A stretch of DNA of 32,999 nt from Peptococcaceae bacterium (lineage in GTDB: Bacteria; Bacillota; Desulfitobacteriia; Desulfitobacteriales; Syntrophobotulaceae), in assembly GCA_009783315.1 (NCBI GenBank), contig WRHI01000026.1, positions 1 through 32,999 on the forward strand, given 5' to 3'. Every line of letters starts with the position of its first letter. Position 1 is the first letter of the stretch. The position numbers were made by a program, and so were the translations under genes. Positions 22,066 through 30,677 of the stretch are shown piece after piece. The notes below the pieces were generated by a model. It had not been told where the DNA came from, did not search any database, and worked only from the letters and a program-made list of their open reading frames with translations.

Positions 22066-22252
22066 GATCAGGTTGGGGCTTTTTTGGCTTTTTTGGGGGA
22101 GGGGAAGATTCTGTTGTTCTTTACACCTTCCTCTTGTTCGCTCATAATTATCCTGTGACCCTTATCGTTTGGCTGTGCAGCGTGACGTGATTTTTGATTT
22201 GACTTCGTCTTAATGATTGAGCCGATGAATCAGAGCAGCGAGGAGGGAGGCC
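22066..22252. other. Intergenic region before the ECF sigma operon
   Basis: This region begins with T-runs separated by GGC and a G-rich tract (about 22077-22108). The rest should contain the promoter of the ECF sigma gene, perhaps an autoregulated one, but I cannot point to a convincing -35/-10 pair. A strong GGAGGGAGG ribosome binding site ends the region. Confidence 0.4.
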
Positions 22253-22786
22253 ATGGAATATGATATCGGTTTCGTCCGGCAAATCCTTCTCGGGCGCCGC
22301 GACCTGTTTGAACTGATTGTTCTGGAGTATCAGAATCTCGTTTTTACAGTCTGCTTGAACATCGTAAAAAACAAGTCCGATGCCGAAAACATGGCCCAGG
22401 AGACTTTTTTGACCGCCTATAGATCTCTGTCTGATTTTCGTGGCGGTAATTTTAAGTCATGGCTTTGCCGGATTGCCGTTAACAAATCCATTGATTGCAG
22501 GCGGAGACAATCGCGGTTCGTTGTTGAGGAGCTGAGGGATTCTGTGGAGCAGGACGGGGATTCTGTTGAGGAAGTATTTGAACGAAAAGAGCGCGGGGAA
22601 AAACTGGAGCATATCCTTGCCGCTCTGCCCGACAGATACACAGCCGTTGTCAGAGCCTTCTATTACAGCCAGCTTCCGGTCAAAGAGATTGCCCGACGCA
22701 TGGAATTGCCGGAACGGACGGTTGAAACACGGCTCTACCGCGCAAAAAAACTGATCAGAGAAAGGTGGGGAGAAGATGGATCATAA
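22253..22786 (+). CDS. ECF-type RNA polymerase sigma factor
   Basis: This 177-aa sigma-70 family protein contains only region 2 (about 18-85, with the conserved DAENMAQETFLTAYRSLSDF and SWLCRIAVNKSIDCRRR) and region 4 (about 118-172, ALPDRYTAVVRAFYYSQLPVKEIARRMELPERTVETRLYRAKKLI, a helix-turn-helix). That is the layout of extracytoplasmic-function sigma factors. It overlaps the next gene by 11 bases, which encodes its probable anti-sigma partner. The group and stimulus cannot be set from sequence; the downstream membrane proteins suggest an envelope signal. Confidence 0.95.
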   Translation: MEYDIGFVRQILLGRRDLFELIVLEYQNLVFTVCLNIVKNKSDAENMAQETFLTAYRSLSDFRGGNFKSWLCRIAVNKSIDCRRRQSRFVVEELRDSVEQDGDSVEEVFERKERGEKLEHILAALPDRYTAVVRAFYYSQLPVKEIARRMELPERTVETRLYRAKKLIRERWGEDGS

Positions 22787-23165
22787 AGAACGAATAGCGT
22801 CGTATCTGTCGGGGTCTGACGATAACAAAACGGAATGGGAAACAGAAAATGCCCTTATGGGTGACGCGGGTTTTCGGGAGAGCTTTGTTGAGACGGTGGA
22901 AAGGCATCTCCATGTGGCTCCGCATGGTTTCGCGGCTTCGGTCATGAAGAGTCTCCCCAGCAGGCCGGCCGTCATTGTGAAGGGGCCTGTCCTAAGCAAA
23001 AAACTCTGTGCCGCCGTGTGCTTTTCCAGCGCCGCTGCGATCATGGCGCTTACTTTATCCGGATTTGACCAGTGTATCCTTGAGTTTGTTTCGGTCCAAT
23101 CCGGCAAACTTAGCGATTTGCTTGTTTCTGCCCAAAAACTTGATATCTGGGGGAAAATAAAATGA
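22776..23165 (+). CDS. Putative one-TM anti-sigma protein
   Basis: This 129-aa protein has a soluble N-terminal part (about 1-72), one transmembrane segment (about 76-97, LCAAVCFSSAAAIMALTLSGF) and a short outside tail. Overlap with the ECF sigma gene by 11 bases and the N-in topology fit an anti-sigma factor. It lacks the HX3CX2C zinc motif of classical ZAS-domain anti-sigma factors, so if it is one it binds in another way. No family recognised; function inferred from position. Confidence 0.55.
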   Translation: MDHKERIASYLSGSDDNKTEWETENALMGDAGFRESFVETVERHLHVAPHGFAASVMKSLPSRPAVIVKGPVLSKKLCAAVCFSSAAAIMALTLSGFDQCILEFVSVQSGKLSDLLVSAQKLDIWGKIK

Positions 23166-23737
23166 ACAAAAACCGTTTTCTGACCTTTCTCTTTTCGATG
23201 GTTCCCGGCTGTGGCCTGCTGTATCTCGGATACATGAAAAAAGGCCTGCAGGTTATGGTGATGTTTGCCGCAACCGTGTTTATGGGAGGATTTTTTGCGT
23301 CATATGGTATCGGCTGGTTTGGGGGGTTATTCTTTATGTTTCTGCCCATCATCTGGTTTTATCAATTTTTCGACGCTATGCACACTGTCTCGCGGATGAA
23401 GTATCAGGGAATCGAGTTGCCGGCGGACGATGATTTTATCCTGCCTGACAGGGTGCTCAGACTTTTGCCGACGCAGAACCGAAAGGTGGCGAAGATTGCC
23501 GCCGGCATTCTCATCCTGGTCGGCAGTTTAACCCTGGTTTCAGGCGTGCTGAACAATCTGTGGAGATATCCCGGGTTCGATCAGGAAGTTCTGCATGTTA
23601 TCAACACGGCCATACAATACAATTTGATACCCGCCGTCATTTCTGTTCTCCTGATCTTGGCCGGCATCAGATTGCTCGGAGGCAGCAGAGATAAAAAAAC
23701 AGACGAAACATTTAGCGATGAAGGTGAACAATCATGA
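23162..23737 (+). CDS. Multi-pass membrane protein of the ECF operon
   Basis: This 191-aa protein has two N-terminal hydrophobic helices with a Gly/Pro-rich start (FLFSMVPGCGLLYLGYMKKGLQVMVMFAATVFMGGFF), much like the TM2-type hairpin of small envelope proteins, then more helices at about 45-65, 103-122 and 150-170. A soluble segment (about 70-100) lies between. It overlaps both neighbours by 4 bases. No enzyme motif is visible. It likely senses or executes part of the envelope response controlled by the ECF sigma factor, which is an inference from context. Confidence 0.6.
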   Translation: MNKNRFLTFLFSMVPGCGLLYLGYMKKGLQVMVMFAATVFMGGFFASYGIGWFGGLFFMFLPIIWFYQFFDAMHTVSRMKYQGIELPADDDFILPDRVLRLLPTQNRKVAKIAAGILILVGSLTLVSGVLNNLWRYPGFDQEVLHVINTAIQYNLIPAVISVLLILAGIRLLGGSRDKKTDETFSDEGEQS

Positions 23738-24465
23738 TAAATCATTGGCGCGTGGGGTCCCTTTCAATGGGGCTGGTACTGGTGGCGTCGGGCGTCCTGA
23801 TGCTGGTGTCCCTTGTGGTTCGGGTCAATGTGCTGACCGTTTTGCTGACCTTCTGGCCTGTTATTCTGATCTGTCTCGGCCTGGAGATATTGTTGCACCT
23901 TTTCTTGAAGAAAAATGACGACGGAAAGGGCGTGTTGCGCTATGATGCGCTGAGTGTCATATTTATCGGGTTTCTTCTAACCCTCAGCATCGGATTCTAC
24001 GCTGTGACATATTATGCCGGTCTGTTTGAATCGCGGGAGGATCTGTACGCCGCTTTCGGCGTCATGAACGAAAATGTATATGTCGAAGACAGTGTAACCC
24101 TTGCCGATACCAGAGAATTGGTGGTTTTCGACGGGATTAACAGAATAACGGCGCTGCCCGCGTCAGACCGAACCCTGAAGGTCGATTCGTCCGTTTCGGT
24201 ACGCACACACGATAAAGATTACGCCGAGCCCATGCTTGGTAATGTTGTTAGACTTGAGCCGGGGGAGCGGACATATCTGCGCGCTCACACCGTGATGTTC
24301 CATAACAACAGCAAGGTTGGTTGGCCGTCAATCCATTGTATCGTCTGGCTGCCTCCGAATACGGTTCTTGATCTATCTCAGTTTCAGGGGACGCTGGAAT
24401 ATGATCAGACACTTGAAAATCAGATAGTTCGGCATCAGCAGGAAAGTCTGGAAACCGATGTATAA
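23734..24465 (+). CDS. LiaF/DUF5668-like membrane protein
   Basis: This 243-aa protein has an N-terminal pair of transmembrane helices (about 10-30 and 34-58, RVGSLSMGLVLVASGVLMLV ... LLTFWPVILICLGLEILLHLF). The FWPVILICLGLEIL pattern is shared with LiaI/LiaF-type and DUF5668 proteins of envelope stress systems. A third helix lies at about 74-96, followed by an outside beta-rich domain (about 100-243). It overlaps the previous gene by 4 bases and ends the operon. The role as an envelope-stress component is inferred from topology and linkage to an ECF sigma factor. Confidence 0.6.
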   Translation: MINHWRVGSLSMGLVLVASGVLMLVSLVVRVNVLTVLLTFWPVILICLGLEILLHLFLKKNDDGKGVLRYDALSVIFIGFLLTLSIGFYAVTYYAGLFESREDLYAAFGVMNENVYVEDSVTLADTRELVVFDGINRITALPASDRTLKVDSSVSVRTHDKDYAEPMLGNVVRLEPGERTYLRAHTVMFHNNSKVGWPSIHCIVWLPPNTVLDLSQFQGTLEYDQTLENQIVRHQQESLETDV

Positions 24466-24593
24466 GTCGGGTATTCAAGCAACACTCCGGGAAATTATCT
24501 GAATGACTTTCATCGTTTCATATTCCCCGTCGCCATTTTCGTTAACAGAGGTCATCTGTAAACCCGAATTCCGAATCCCCCTTCAAATCCCAA

Positions 24594-24613
24594 CTATCAG
24601 CCAAGGCTGATAG
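24594..24613. other. Perfect 20-bp palindrome
   Basis: CTATCAGCC and GGCTGATAG flank a central AA. It lies between the convergent ECF and catechol operons. It could be a protein binding site or a small hairpin; no U-run follows, so a terminator is unlikely. Confidence 0.5.
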
Positions 24614-24615
24614 TG

Positions 24616-24706
24616 ACCACCCCTAACCCCTAACCCCTAATCCCTGTCCCTTAGCCCCTAACCCCTGTCCCCTAATCCCTTCTCCTAGCCCCTTCTCCTA
24701 ACCCCA
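24616..24706. repeat. Degenerate CCCCTAA tandem repeat
   Basis: About a dozen heptamer-like units (CCCCTAA, CCCTGTC, CCCTTAG and similar) run in tandem. The minus strand is rich in spaced GGGG runs that could form G-quadruplexes. It lies between two convergent operons and codes for nothing I can support. Confidence 0.8.
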
Positions 24707-24715
24707 GTGCAACAA

Positions 24716-24747
24716 GAAGGCCGCATCCAATATTTGGAGCGGCCTTC
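24716..24747 (-). terminator. Terminator-like hairpin of the catechol operon
   Basis: The arms GAAGGCCGC (24716-24724) and GCGGCCTTC (24739-24747) pair perfectly, with a further TCCAA/TTGGA helix inside after one bulged base. It lies 17 bases after the stop of the catechol 2,3-dioxygenase gene. The following minus-strand sequence is only moderately T-rich (TTGTTG). It may serve both converging operons. Confidence 0.7.
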
Positions 24748-24764
24748 GAATTTCTCTCATGCAA

Positions 24765-25691
24765 TCAAGTAACAATTTCCAGGAAGCTGGGAATAACTTC
24801 GCCGGAATAGTAGAACAAGCCGCGGCCCAACTGGGAAGCGTCCCAGACCCTTTGCGGGTTATCAGGATAAGCGGCATATCCGCCGGCATACACTTCAATA
24901 CGGTTGCCGGAAGGCTCCCAGAAGTAAATGGACAGCCCGCGGGTGATGGCATGACGGGTCGGGCCGATATCCAGCTTCAATTTGTTGATGGCAATCCAGT
25001 CGGCGGCATTGCCGATGTCTTTCCAATCCTCCAGGTAGAAGCCGAGGTGGTGAATCTTGCCCGGCTGCGGATACTCAACAAAGGCCAAATCATGGGGTTT
25101 GTTGTTCCCAGTGATCCATGTGGCCAATCTGCTGCCGTCAGCGTTGTTACAGACTTCCGGCACATACATACCGAAGACTTCTTTGCAGAAACGCTCGGCT
25201 TCGGCAATGTTCGGGCCGTAGAGCAGGAAGTGATCCAGGCGGATGGCCTTCATGCCCCGAGGCGGCGTCGTCCAGATATCCGGATTCTTAATCTGCGGTG
25301 TTTTGGCCGCAATCTGCACGTCACTGTAGATATCGAAGACATGACCTGTGCAGATACGGAAACTATAGCGCTTGCCGAATCCGGGCTGATCGGTGTTGGC
25401 GGGTTTTTCTGTGACATGATAACCGAAAGCTTCCGTTCTATCTCTCATCCATTCCAATGTTTGGGGATCCGTCACTTTGAAAGCGACAAAATCCAAACCT
25501 GCTTCGTCCGCCTGGCGCAGGGTCAGACTATGATGATCAAACTCGTCGTAAGTTTTCAGCATAACGCGGCCGTCCGGTGTCCGGCCTACCTCATCCAAAC
25601 CAAGTACGTTAACGTAAAAGCTGAGGGTCTTGTCCAAATCCAAAACGCGCAATTGTACCAAACCGGGTCTTAATGTTCCACAGAATCCCAT
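24765..25691 (-). CDS. dmpB: Catechol 2,3-dioxygenase (extradiol, XylE/DmpB type)
   Basis: This 308-aa type I extradiol dioxygenase opens catechol next to the hydroxyls using O2 and Fe(II), giving 2-hydroxymuconic semialdehyde. It has two vicinal-oxygen-chelate repeats. The metal ligands are H154 (RLDHFLLYG), H215 (KIHHLGFYL) and E266 (SGNRIEVYAGGY). H200, H247 and Y256 match the second-sphere residues of XylE almost one-for-one. Length equals the Pseudomonas enzyme. The ATG has AAAGGGG upstream. It is the last gene of the operon, 22 bases after a ferredoxin that resembles its repair partner XylT. Substrate range within catechols cannot be fixed from sequence. Confidence 0.95.
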   Translation of the reverse strand: MGFCGTLRPGLVQLRVLDLDKTLSFYVNVLGLDEVGRTPDGRVMLKTYDEFDHHSLTLRQADEAGLDFVAFKVTDPQTLEWMRDRTEAFGYHVTEKPANTDQPGFGKRYSFRICTGHVFDIYSDVQIAAKTPQIKNPDIWTTPPRGMKAIRLDHFLLYGPNIAEAERFCKEVFGMYVPEVCNNADGSRLATWITGNNKPHDLAFVEYPQPGKIHHLGFYLEDWKDIGNAADWIAINKLKLDIGPTRHAITRGLSIYFWEPSGNRIEVYAGGYAAYPDNPQRVWDASQLGRGLFYYSGEVIPSFLEIVT

Positions 25692-25713
25692 TGTTCTTTT
25701 CCCCTTTCAAATA

Positions 25714-26022
25714 TTAAATGGCTTTCGAATCCGCTAAATCGCGGCCAGCCTTGGAAACCACCAGATCACTTCGTGGCTGAATACAACAGAGAAGCACCAA
25801 ACCCGTCTTTTCCTCATCTTCGCTCACATGAGCGCGGCTCATTCTTTTGATTTTTTCATATTCACCGCTGTCGATACGCATCCGGCATACGCCGCAGCCT
25901 CCGCCGCAGCAACCGTGAACAACGGGACCGCGCCTTGATCGGATCATGGCTGCCAGCACAAATTCGTTTGACTGGCAAGGAAAGCTTTCCCCTGTTTCTC
26001 GAACAGTGATACGATACATCAT
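25714..26022 (-). CDS. XylT-like [2Fe-2S] ferredoxin
   Basis: This 102-aa plant-type ferredoxin has the cluster pattern C38-X4-C43-X2-C46 (HGCCGGGCGVC) and a fourth cysteine at 79 or 80 (LLCCIQP). The sequence closely follows XylT, including GCCGGGCG and MSRAHV. XylT-type ferredoxins reduce the inactive Fe(III) form of catechol 2,3-dioxygenase and so restore activity. Its place directly before the dioxygenase gene fits that job. Start at the first of two adjacent ATG codons, with AGGGGGTGAT upstream. Confidence 0.9.
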   Translation of the reverse strand: MMYRITVRETGESFPCQSNEFVLAAMIRSRRGPVVHGCCGGGCGVCRMRIDSGEYEKIKRMSRAHVSEDEEKTGLVLLCCIQPRSDLVVSKAGRDLADSKAI

Positions 26023-26070
26023 CAGCCGGCATCACCCCCTTTATGCGAAAACGGATACAGTCGGGTCGTA

Positions 26071-27075
26071 TCACCCCTTTCTCAGCTGATAGGCAACGTC
26101 AATAATCATATCTTCCTGGCCCCCGACCATCCCGCGCCGCCCAAGCTCAACCAGGATATCCCGGGGCTCTAAAGCGAATTTCTCCGCTGCGTTATAGACA
26201 TGCAGTAAGAAAGAAGAATACACACCCGCATAACCAAGCATGAGGGATCCGCTGTCCACAATTTGTGGCCGCTGCATAAGCGGTTCCGCCACATCCTGCG
26301 CCAGATCCATCAGCCGGTAAAAATCCACGCCGGTTTCAATGTCTCGACGTTCCAATACACCCACCAAGACTTCCAGCTGGGTGTTGCCCGCGCCGGCGCC
26401 CAGACCGCGCAGTGTGCCGTCCAAATAAGCCGCGCCTGCTTCCAAGGCAGCCAAAGAGTTGGCCATGGCCAACGCCAAGTTGTTGTGCGCGTGAAATCCC
26501 ACCGGAATCTTGACGGCTTCCCGAACGGCTTCTATCCGCTCTCCCACGCCTTCCGGCATCAGGTACCCGGCAGAATCCGCCAAATTGATATAGTCCGCCC
26601 CATAGCTTTCCATCTTCACGGCTTCTTCGGCAATACGCTCCGGGGCGACCATATGCGTCATCATCAAAAATCCCACCGCCATCATGCCCAGTTCTTTGGC
26701 CGCCGCGATATGCTGGGCACTGACATCGGCTTCCGTCACATGGGTAGCCACACGCACCACAGACGCGCCGGCATCCCGGGATCTTTTTAAATCTTCGATT
26801 GTACCAACACCCGGCAACAGCAGAACAGCCACTTTGGTATTACGCATCTGCGCGGCCGCCGTCCGGACCAGCTCAATTTCATCGGTCTTGGAAAACCCGT
26901 AGGTATAACTGGAACCGCCCAGACCGTCTCCGTGGGCTATTTCCGCAATGGGCACGCCCGCCTCTTCTAGTCCCTTGGCAATCGCCGTCACTTGATCTGT
27001 TGTGTAAGAGTGGCGCACAGCATGACTGCCGTCACGCATGGTGGTGTCCACTAAAGTCACTTTTTGACTAGCCAT
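26071..27075 (-). CDS. dmpG: 4-hydroxy-2-oxovalerate aldolase
   Basis: This 334-aa DmpG/MhpE-type aldolase splits 4-hydroxy-2-oxovalerate into pyruvate and acetaldehyde. It is a divalent-metal TIM barrel with the signature [14 protein letters not shown] (R14, D15 and H18 are the catalytic/metal residues) and GFHAHNN (the two metal histidines). The C-terminal part ending in the [11 protein letters not shown] stretch fits the domain that contacts the dehydrogenase DmpF. The ATG at 27075 overlaps the dehydrogenase stop by 8 bases, and GGAGG lies upstream. The two enzymes normally form a complex that channels acetaldehyde. Confidence 0.96.
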   Translation of the reverse strand: MASQKVTLVDTTMRDGSHAVRHSYTTDQVTAIAKGLEEAGVPIAEIAHGDGLGGSSYTYGFSKTDEIELVRTAAAQMRNTKVAVLLLPGVGTIEDLKRSRDAGASVVRVATHVTEADVSAQHIAAAKELGMMAVGFLMMTHMVAPERIAEEAVKMESYGADYINLADSAGYLMPEGVGERIEAVREAVKIPVGFHAHNNLALAMANSLAALEAGAAYLDGTLRGLGAGAGNTQLEVLVGVLERRDIETGVDFYRLMDLAQDVAEPLMQRPQIVDSGSLMLGYAGVYSSFLLHVYNAAEKFALEPRDILVELGRRGMVGGQEDMIIDVAYQLRKG

Positions 27076-27970
27076 TATCTGTCGCGCCTCCTTCCGCTGC
27101 CAACATCTCCGCGGCAATCCGCTCCGCCGCTGCAACAGCCGCCGAGTTGATGATATCCAAGTTTCCGGAATACTCCGGGAGGAAATCCCCCTGACCCTGC
27201 ACTTGTACAATGGTGGTCACCTTGTCGCCTTCCAGCATTGGCGGAACCCGCAGCTGGAAACCCGGTACATAGGTTTTGAGTTCCGCGACGATTTCGTCAA
27301 TCGAGGCGCTGATACGCTCCAACCCGACAGAAGGATCCTTGATACGCACGATAATGGTGTTTGTCATCATCAAGGGCGGTTCCGCCGGATTTAGGATAAT
27401 AATGGCTTTACCTTTGTCTGCCCCGCCAACGCTTTCCAGTCCTTTAGCCGTGGTCTCGGTAAACTCGTCCATATTGGCCCTGGTACCCGGACCGGCGCTC
27501 TTGGAAGAGATACAGGCGACAATCTCCGCGTAAGCGGCGCCCGCCACGCGAGAAACGGCGTACACGATCGGTATGGTAGCCTGGCCGCCGCAGGTGACCA
27601 TATTGATGTCCGGCTCCAGACGCAGCTGATCCAGATTGACGCTGGGCACACAATAAGGCCCTAAAGCCGCCGGCGTCAGGTCGATGGAAACGATGCCGGC
27701 CTCTCGCAAAGGCGGCGCGTTGAATTTCACATGGGCGGCGGCGCTGGTAGCGTCAAAAGCGATGCGGATATCTTTTTGTTCAGCCACAGCTTTGACGCCC
27801 TCCGTCGAAACCGGCACCCCCAGAGATTCAGCCCGCCGTATCCCCTCGGATTCCACGATGCCTGCCATCATGCCCATTTCCAGATGTTTGCTCCGAAAAA
27901 CCTTATACATCAGATCGGTGCCGATGTTGCCCGGCCCGATGATGCCGACTTTAATTTTTTCTGTGCTCAT
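27068..27970 (-). CDS. dmpF: Acetaldehyde dehydrogenase (acylating)
   Basis: This 300-aa enzyme oxidises acetaldehyde to acetyl-CoA with NAD+. It has the Rossmann motif [13 protein letters not shown] (9-21), catalytic C127 in [11 protein letters not shown] and the conserved [11 protein letters not shown]. Length is typical of DmpF/MhpF. It overlaps the upstream hydratase by 4 bases and the downstream aldolase by 8, so the three are translationally linked. Confidence 0.96.
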   Translation of the reverse strand: MSTEKIKVGIIGPGNIGTDLMYKVFRSKHLEMGMMAGIVESEGIRRAESLGVPVSTEGVKAVAEQKDIRIAFDATSAAAHVKFNAPPLREAGIVSIDLTPAALGPYCVPSVNLDQLRLEPDINMVTCGGQATIPIVYAVSRVAGAAYAEIVACISSKSAGPGTRANMDEFTETTAKGLESVGGADKGKAIIILNPAEPPLMMTNTIIVRIKDPSVGLERISASIDEIVAELKTYVPGFQLRVPPMLEGDKVTTIVQVQGQGDFLPEYSGNLDIINSAAVAAAERIAAEMLAAEGGATDNG

Positions 27971-28773
27971 ATAAAACGTGCCTCCACGCAGCCAAAATGG
28001 GTAAACTCCGCCTGAAAAACATCACCTTTGCGAGCTGCCGGCGCCGCGGAAAAAGCTCCGGATAGCACCGTTTCTCCCGCTTCCAAGGCCACACCATAGC
28101 TCCAAAGTTTATTGGCCAGCCAAGCAACGGCGACGAGAGGATCCCCCAGCACCGCGGCGCCGACACCCTCACCCATCAATTCCATCCCGCCTTCATCCTG
28201 GCTGCTATCCTTCAGTTTATACAGCTTCATCGCCACACCGGCAAGATCCACATCCCTGGGGGCTATTCGGGTTGTTCCCAGCACATAACGACCTGAGGAA
28301 GCGTTGTCCGCCACCGTATCCGGCAATTTTATACGCCAGTCAACGACCCGGCTGTCCACAATCTCAAAAGCTCCCACAACATAATCAGTAGCATCCGCCA
28401 CATCTGCGGCGGTCACGCTGCCGCCCCGCAGGTCTTTTTTCAGGATGAAAGCCAGCTCCGCCTCAATTTTAGGCTGAATCAGCGCGTCGGCGGGCACCTG
28501 TCCGTCCACGCAGGCCATCGCCGCAAAGAGATGCCCATAGTCCGGCTCGTTCACACCCATTTGCTTCTGCATCGGCAGCGAAGTCAGCCCGATCTTTTTG
28601 CCGCAAATCCTGTGTCCCATTGCCAGCACCCGACTGACGTTCGCCATCTGCACCGCGTAAGCCATATCCAGATTGAACGAATCATCCCGTTCCGTCATAG
28701 GTGGTATCGCCGCGCGGTTGCGCTCTGCGTCAAACAATTCTCGGGCATACATCTCGACTCTTTTCTCGTCCAT
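27967..28773 (-). CDS. dmpE: 2-hydroxypenta-2,4-dienoate hydratase
   Basis: This 268-aa protein belongs to the family holding both 2-keto-4-pentenoate hydratases (DmpE/MhpD) and 4-oxalocrotonate decarboxylases (DmpH). Motifs seen are [35 protein letters not shown] with the metal-binding glutamates, and AFEIVDSR. The operon has the hydrolase but no dehydrogenase or tautomerase of the oxalocrotonate branch, so hydratase is the better call: it adds water to give 4-hydroxy-2-oxovalerate. The ATG has GAGGATGA upstream, 9 bases after the hydrolase stop. Confidence 0.88.
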   Translation of the reverse strand: MDEKRVEMYARELFDAERNRAAIPPMTERDDSFNLDMAYAVQMANVSRVLAMGHRICGKKIGLTSLPMQKQMGVNEPDYGHLFAAMACVDGQVPADALIQPKIEAELAFILKKDLRGGSVTAADVADATDYVVGAFEIVDSRVVDWRIKLPDTVADNASSGRYVLGTTRIAPRDVDLAGVAMKLYKLKDSSQDEGGMELMGEGVGAAVLGDPLVAVAWLANKLWSYGVALEAGETVLSGAFSAAPAARKGDVFQAEFTHFGCVEARFI

Positions 28774-28782
28774 ATTTCATCC

Positions 28783-29601
28783 TCACTTGAAAAAATTGAG
28801 CAGCAATTGGGCGAATTCCGCCGTCCGTTCAATCTGGGTCCAATGGCCGCAGCGACCAAAAACATGCAACTGGGCTTTATCAATAAGCTGCAGCAATTGG
28901 TAGGAATTCTCCAGCGGAATGACTCTGTCTTCCCGCCCGTGGATAATCAGTGTCTCGTGAGGGATATTACGGATATAGGCCTTGTTGCCGGCCATATTCT
29001 CCACGCCTTTTTGCCGGGGTTCCGGAAACATCGAGGAAAAGCTTTCCTGGAAACCCGTCTGCATACTGGACTCATACCGGGTTTTGATCAGTTCTTTGGA
29101 AACGAAACTGTGGTCATAGGTAAAGATCTCCAGCAATTCTTCCATGTTGGCTTCGCTGGGGGTGTATCCCCAGGCCTGATCCAGACCGTAGGTCAGCGGG
29201 AAGTTCACGCCCATGCTGCCCATGAGCACCAGTTTGTTAATGCGTTCCGGATATTTGATCGCCAAACTCAGGGCTAAGGCGCCTCCAAAAGAATTGCCCA
29301 CGAGATTGGCTTTGTCGATTTTCAAAGCGTCAAAAAGATCAATAACCTGCTGCACCCAATTGTTCATATTATAGACCGCGCCTGAAACCCGGTCCGAATA
29401 GCCGAACCCCGCCATATCCGGGGCGATCACACGAAAATGATCTTTTAAAATAGGAAAAAGCTTGTTCCAGTTGGCCCAAGCCGAAACGCCAGGCCCGCTG
29501 CCGTGAAGCAGCACCAGAGGAAAGCCTTGGCCGATATCATGATAGTTGGTTAGAAAAGAACCGGTTTGAATACTGTTGGCAATCTCCGGTCGATCGCTCA
29601 T
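28783..29601 (-). CDS. dmpD: 2-hydroxymuconic semialdehyde hydrolase
   Basis: This 272-aa alpha/beta hydrolase of the DmpD/XylF type cleaves a C-C bond in the ring-opened product, releasing formate (or another acid from substituted substrates) and 2-hydroxypenta-2,4-dienoate. The triad is S104 (GNSFGG), D225 (HGREDRVIP) and H253 (CGHWTQIE); the oxyanion segment is LLHGSGPG. The ATG at 29601 lies 6 bases after GGGGAGGAG, while the in-frame ATG at 29622 precedes that site. It is the first enzyme gene of the operon. Confidence 0.93.
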   Translation of the reverse strand: MSDRPEIANSIQTGSFLTNYHDIGQGFPLVLLHGSGPGVSAWANWNKLFPILKDHFRVIAPDMAGFGYSDRVSGAVYNMNNWVQQVIDLFDALKIDKANLVGNSFGGALALSLAIKYPERINKLVLMGSMGVNFPLTYGLDQAWGYTPSEANMEELLEIFTYDHSFVSKELIKTRYESSMQTGFQESFSSMFPEPRQKGVENMAGNKAYIRNIPHETLIIHGREDRVIPLENSYQLLQLIDKAQLHVFGRCGHWTQIERTAEFAQLLLNFFK

Positions 29602-29712
29602 AAGAATCTCCTCCCCATCCATAATTATTTCGAGACAATGTGTCTTTTTGCATTATGTTTGCTTTTTTTACTACTGAACACTTTTCTCTCATCATTCTCA
29701 TTTTCAGCATCT
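29602..29712. other. Gap between iclR and the catechol genes
   Basis: This 111-base AT-rich gap could hold an operon promoter: on the minus strand TGTTCA, 17 bases and CATAAT are present around 29650-29680. The -35 box is weak, as expected for an activator-dependent promoter, but no clear IclR operator was identified. Confidence 0.3.
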
Positions 29713-30501
29713 TCAAGGATCTCCTTTGTAACCCATCAGCCTTGAGATTTCAGCTGCGGCATCTGTCACGGCATCCCTCACCTTCTCAAAAAAATCACCG
29801 GCAATTCGTTCCGACAAACCAGAAACACTGATAGCGTACCGAACAACGCCGTTTCTGTCGCGAATAGGTGCCGCGACACAACGCAGTCCTTCCATGATTT
29901 CCTGGTTGTCTACAGCGTAACCCTGCTTACGGATTCTTGTCAGCTCGTCAGCCATTTCCGCCTGGTTGGTGATGGTATGACGGGTCATCTCTCTCATACC
30001 TCTCCTGGTCAGGATGTTTTTGACCTCCGCCGGGAGCATATGAGCCAGCAAAGCTTTCCCCAATCCGCTGCAATGCATGGGCAAACGCGCCCCAATTTCC
30101 GACACAATGCGGATAATGTTTGTAGAGTCGACCTTTTCAATATAAAGAACTTCACCCGCGTCTTCCGTGGCCAGCTGAACCATTTCGTTGAATTGTCTGT
30201 TCAGCTTGTGCATAACCGGAAACGCCAGTTCCCTAATCTCCCAATTGCGTGCCACCTTGTGACCCATTTCAAACAAACGAATCCCCAAACGGTAGCGTCC
30301 GTTCTGAGACGACTGGTCAACAAAACGATAATCCCGCAAAGTTGCCAGAATGCCATGAACAGTGCTCTTGGGCCACTCCAGTCTGTCGGCAATTTCTGTA
30401 AGCGTCATTTCACGGTTTTCCTCCGCCAACAACTCCATAATTTGCAGAGATCGCGCCACAGATTGTACATGGGATTCTGTTCTCATATCCGTATAGTCCA
30501 T
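29713..30501 (-). CDS. IclR family transcriptional regulator
   Basis: This 262-aa regulator has an N-terminal winged helix (about 12-70: SVARSLQIMELLAEENREMTLTEIADRLEWPKSTVHGILATL) and a C-terminal effector domain (about 85-255) with the pattern MHCSGLGKALLAHML and the late AAPIRDRNGVVRYAISVSG. IclR proteins of this kind often control aromatic degradation operons, and this gene precedes the catechol genes in the same direction. The start at 30501 agrees with a consensus promoter at 30526-30554; the in-frame ATG at 30570 would lie upstream of that promoter. The inducer is not predictable, perhaps a pathway substrate. Confidence 0.92.
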   Translation of the reverse strand: MDYTDMRTESHVQSVARSLQIMELLAEENREMTLTEIADRLEWPKSTVHGILATLRDYRFVDQSSQNGRYRLGIRLFEMGHKVARNWEIRELAFPVMHKLNRQFNEMVQLATEDAGEVLYIEKVDSTNIIRIVSEIGARLPMHCSGLGKALLAHMLPAEVKNILTRRGMREMTRHTITNQAEMADELTRIRKQGYAVDNQEIMEGLRCVAAPIRDRNGVVRYAISVSGLSERIAGDFFEKVRDAVTDAAAEISRLMGYKGDP

Positions 30502-30525
30502 ACAAACAACCCCATTGTACTTAAA

Positions 30526-30554
30526 ATCATAACAAGAAGCTACAAATTTTTCAA
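30526..30554 (-). promoter_or_regulatory. Sigma-A promoter of the iclR-catechol operon
   Basis: On the minus strand TTGAAA (30554-30549), a 17-base spacer and TATGAT (30531-30526) match the vegetative consensus well. Transcription would begin near 30519, leaving a short leader before the ATG at 30501. This supports that start codon. Confidence 0.7.
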
Positions 30555-30677
30555 GAGCGCCATTCGGCATTTGGGAACATCTCTTCCGTATGAACGAATT
30601 TCCTCGTTATTTTGTCTTTCATTCAACAGTATATCATTTTTCCTCATTACATTCATTGAATAATTTTGGAAAAGATT

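Noticed and set aside
24759-25673. 304-codon plus-strand open frame over the catechol 2,3-dioxygenase gene
   Set aside because: It is antisense to a gene with all metal ligands intact, and its translation has no recognisable domain; long antisense frames are common in GC-rich codons.
28531-29277. 248-codon plus-strand open frame over the hydratase and hydrolase genes
   Set aside because: It runs antisense across two well-supported enzyme genes and has His/Gln-rich, nonprotein-like composition.
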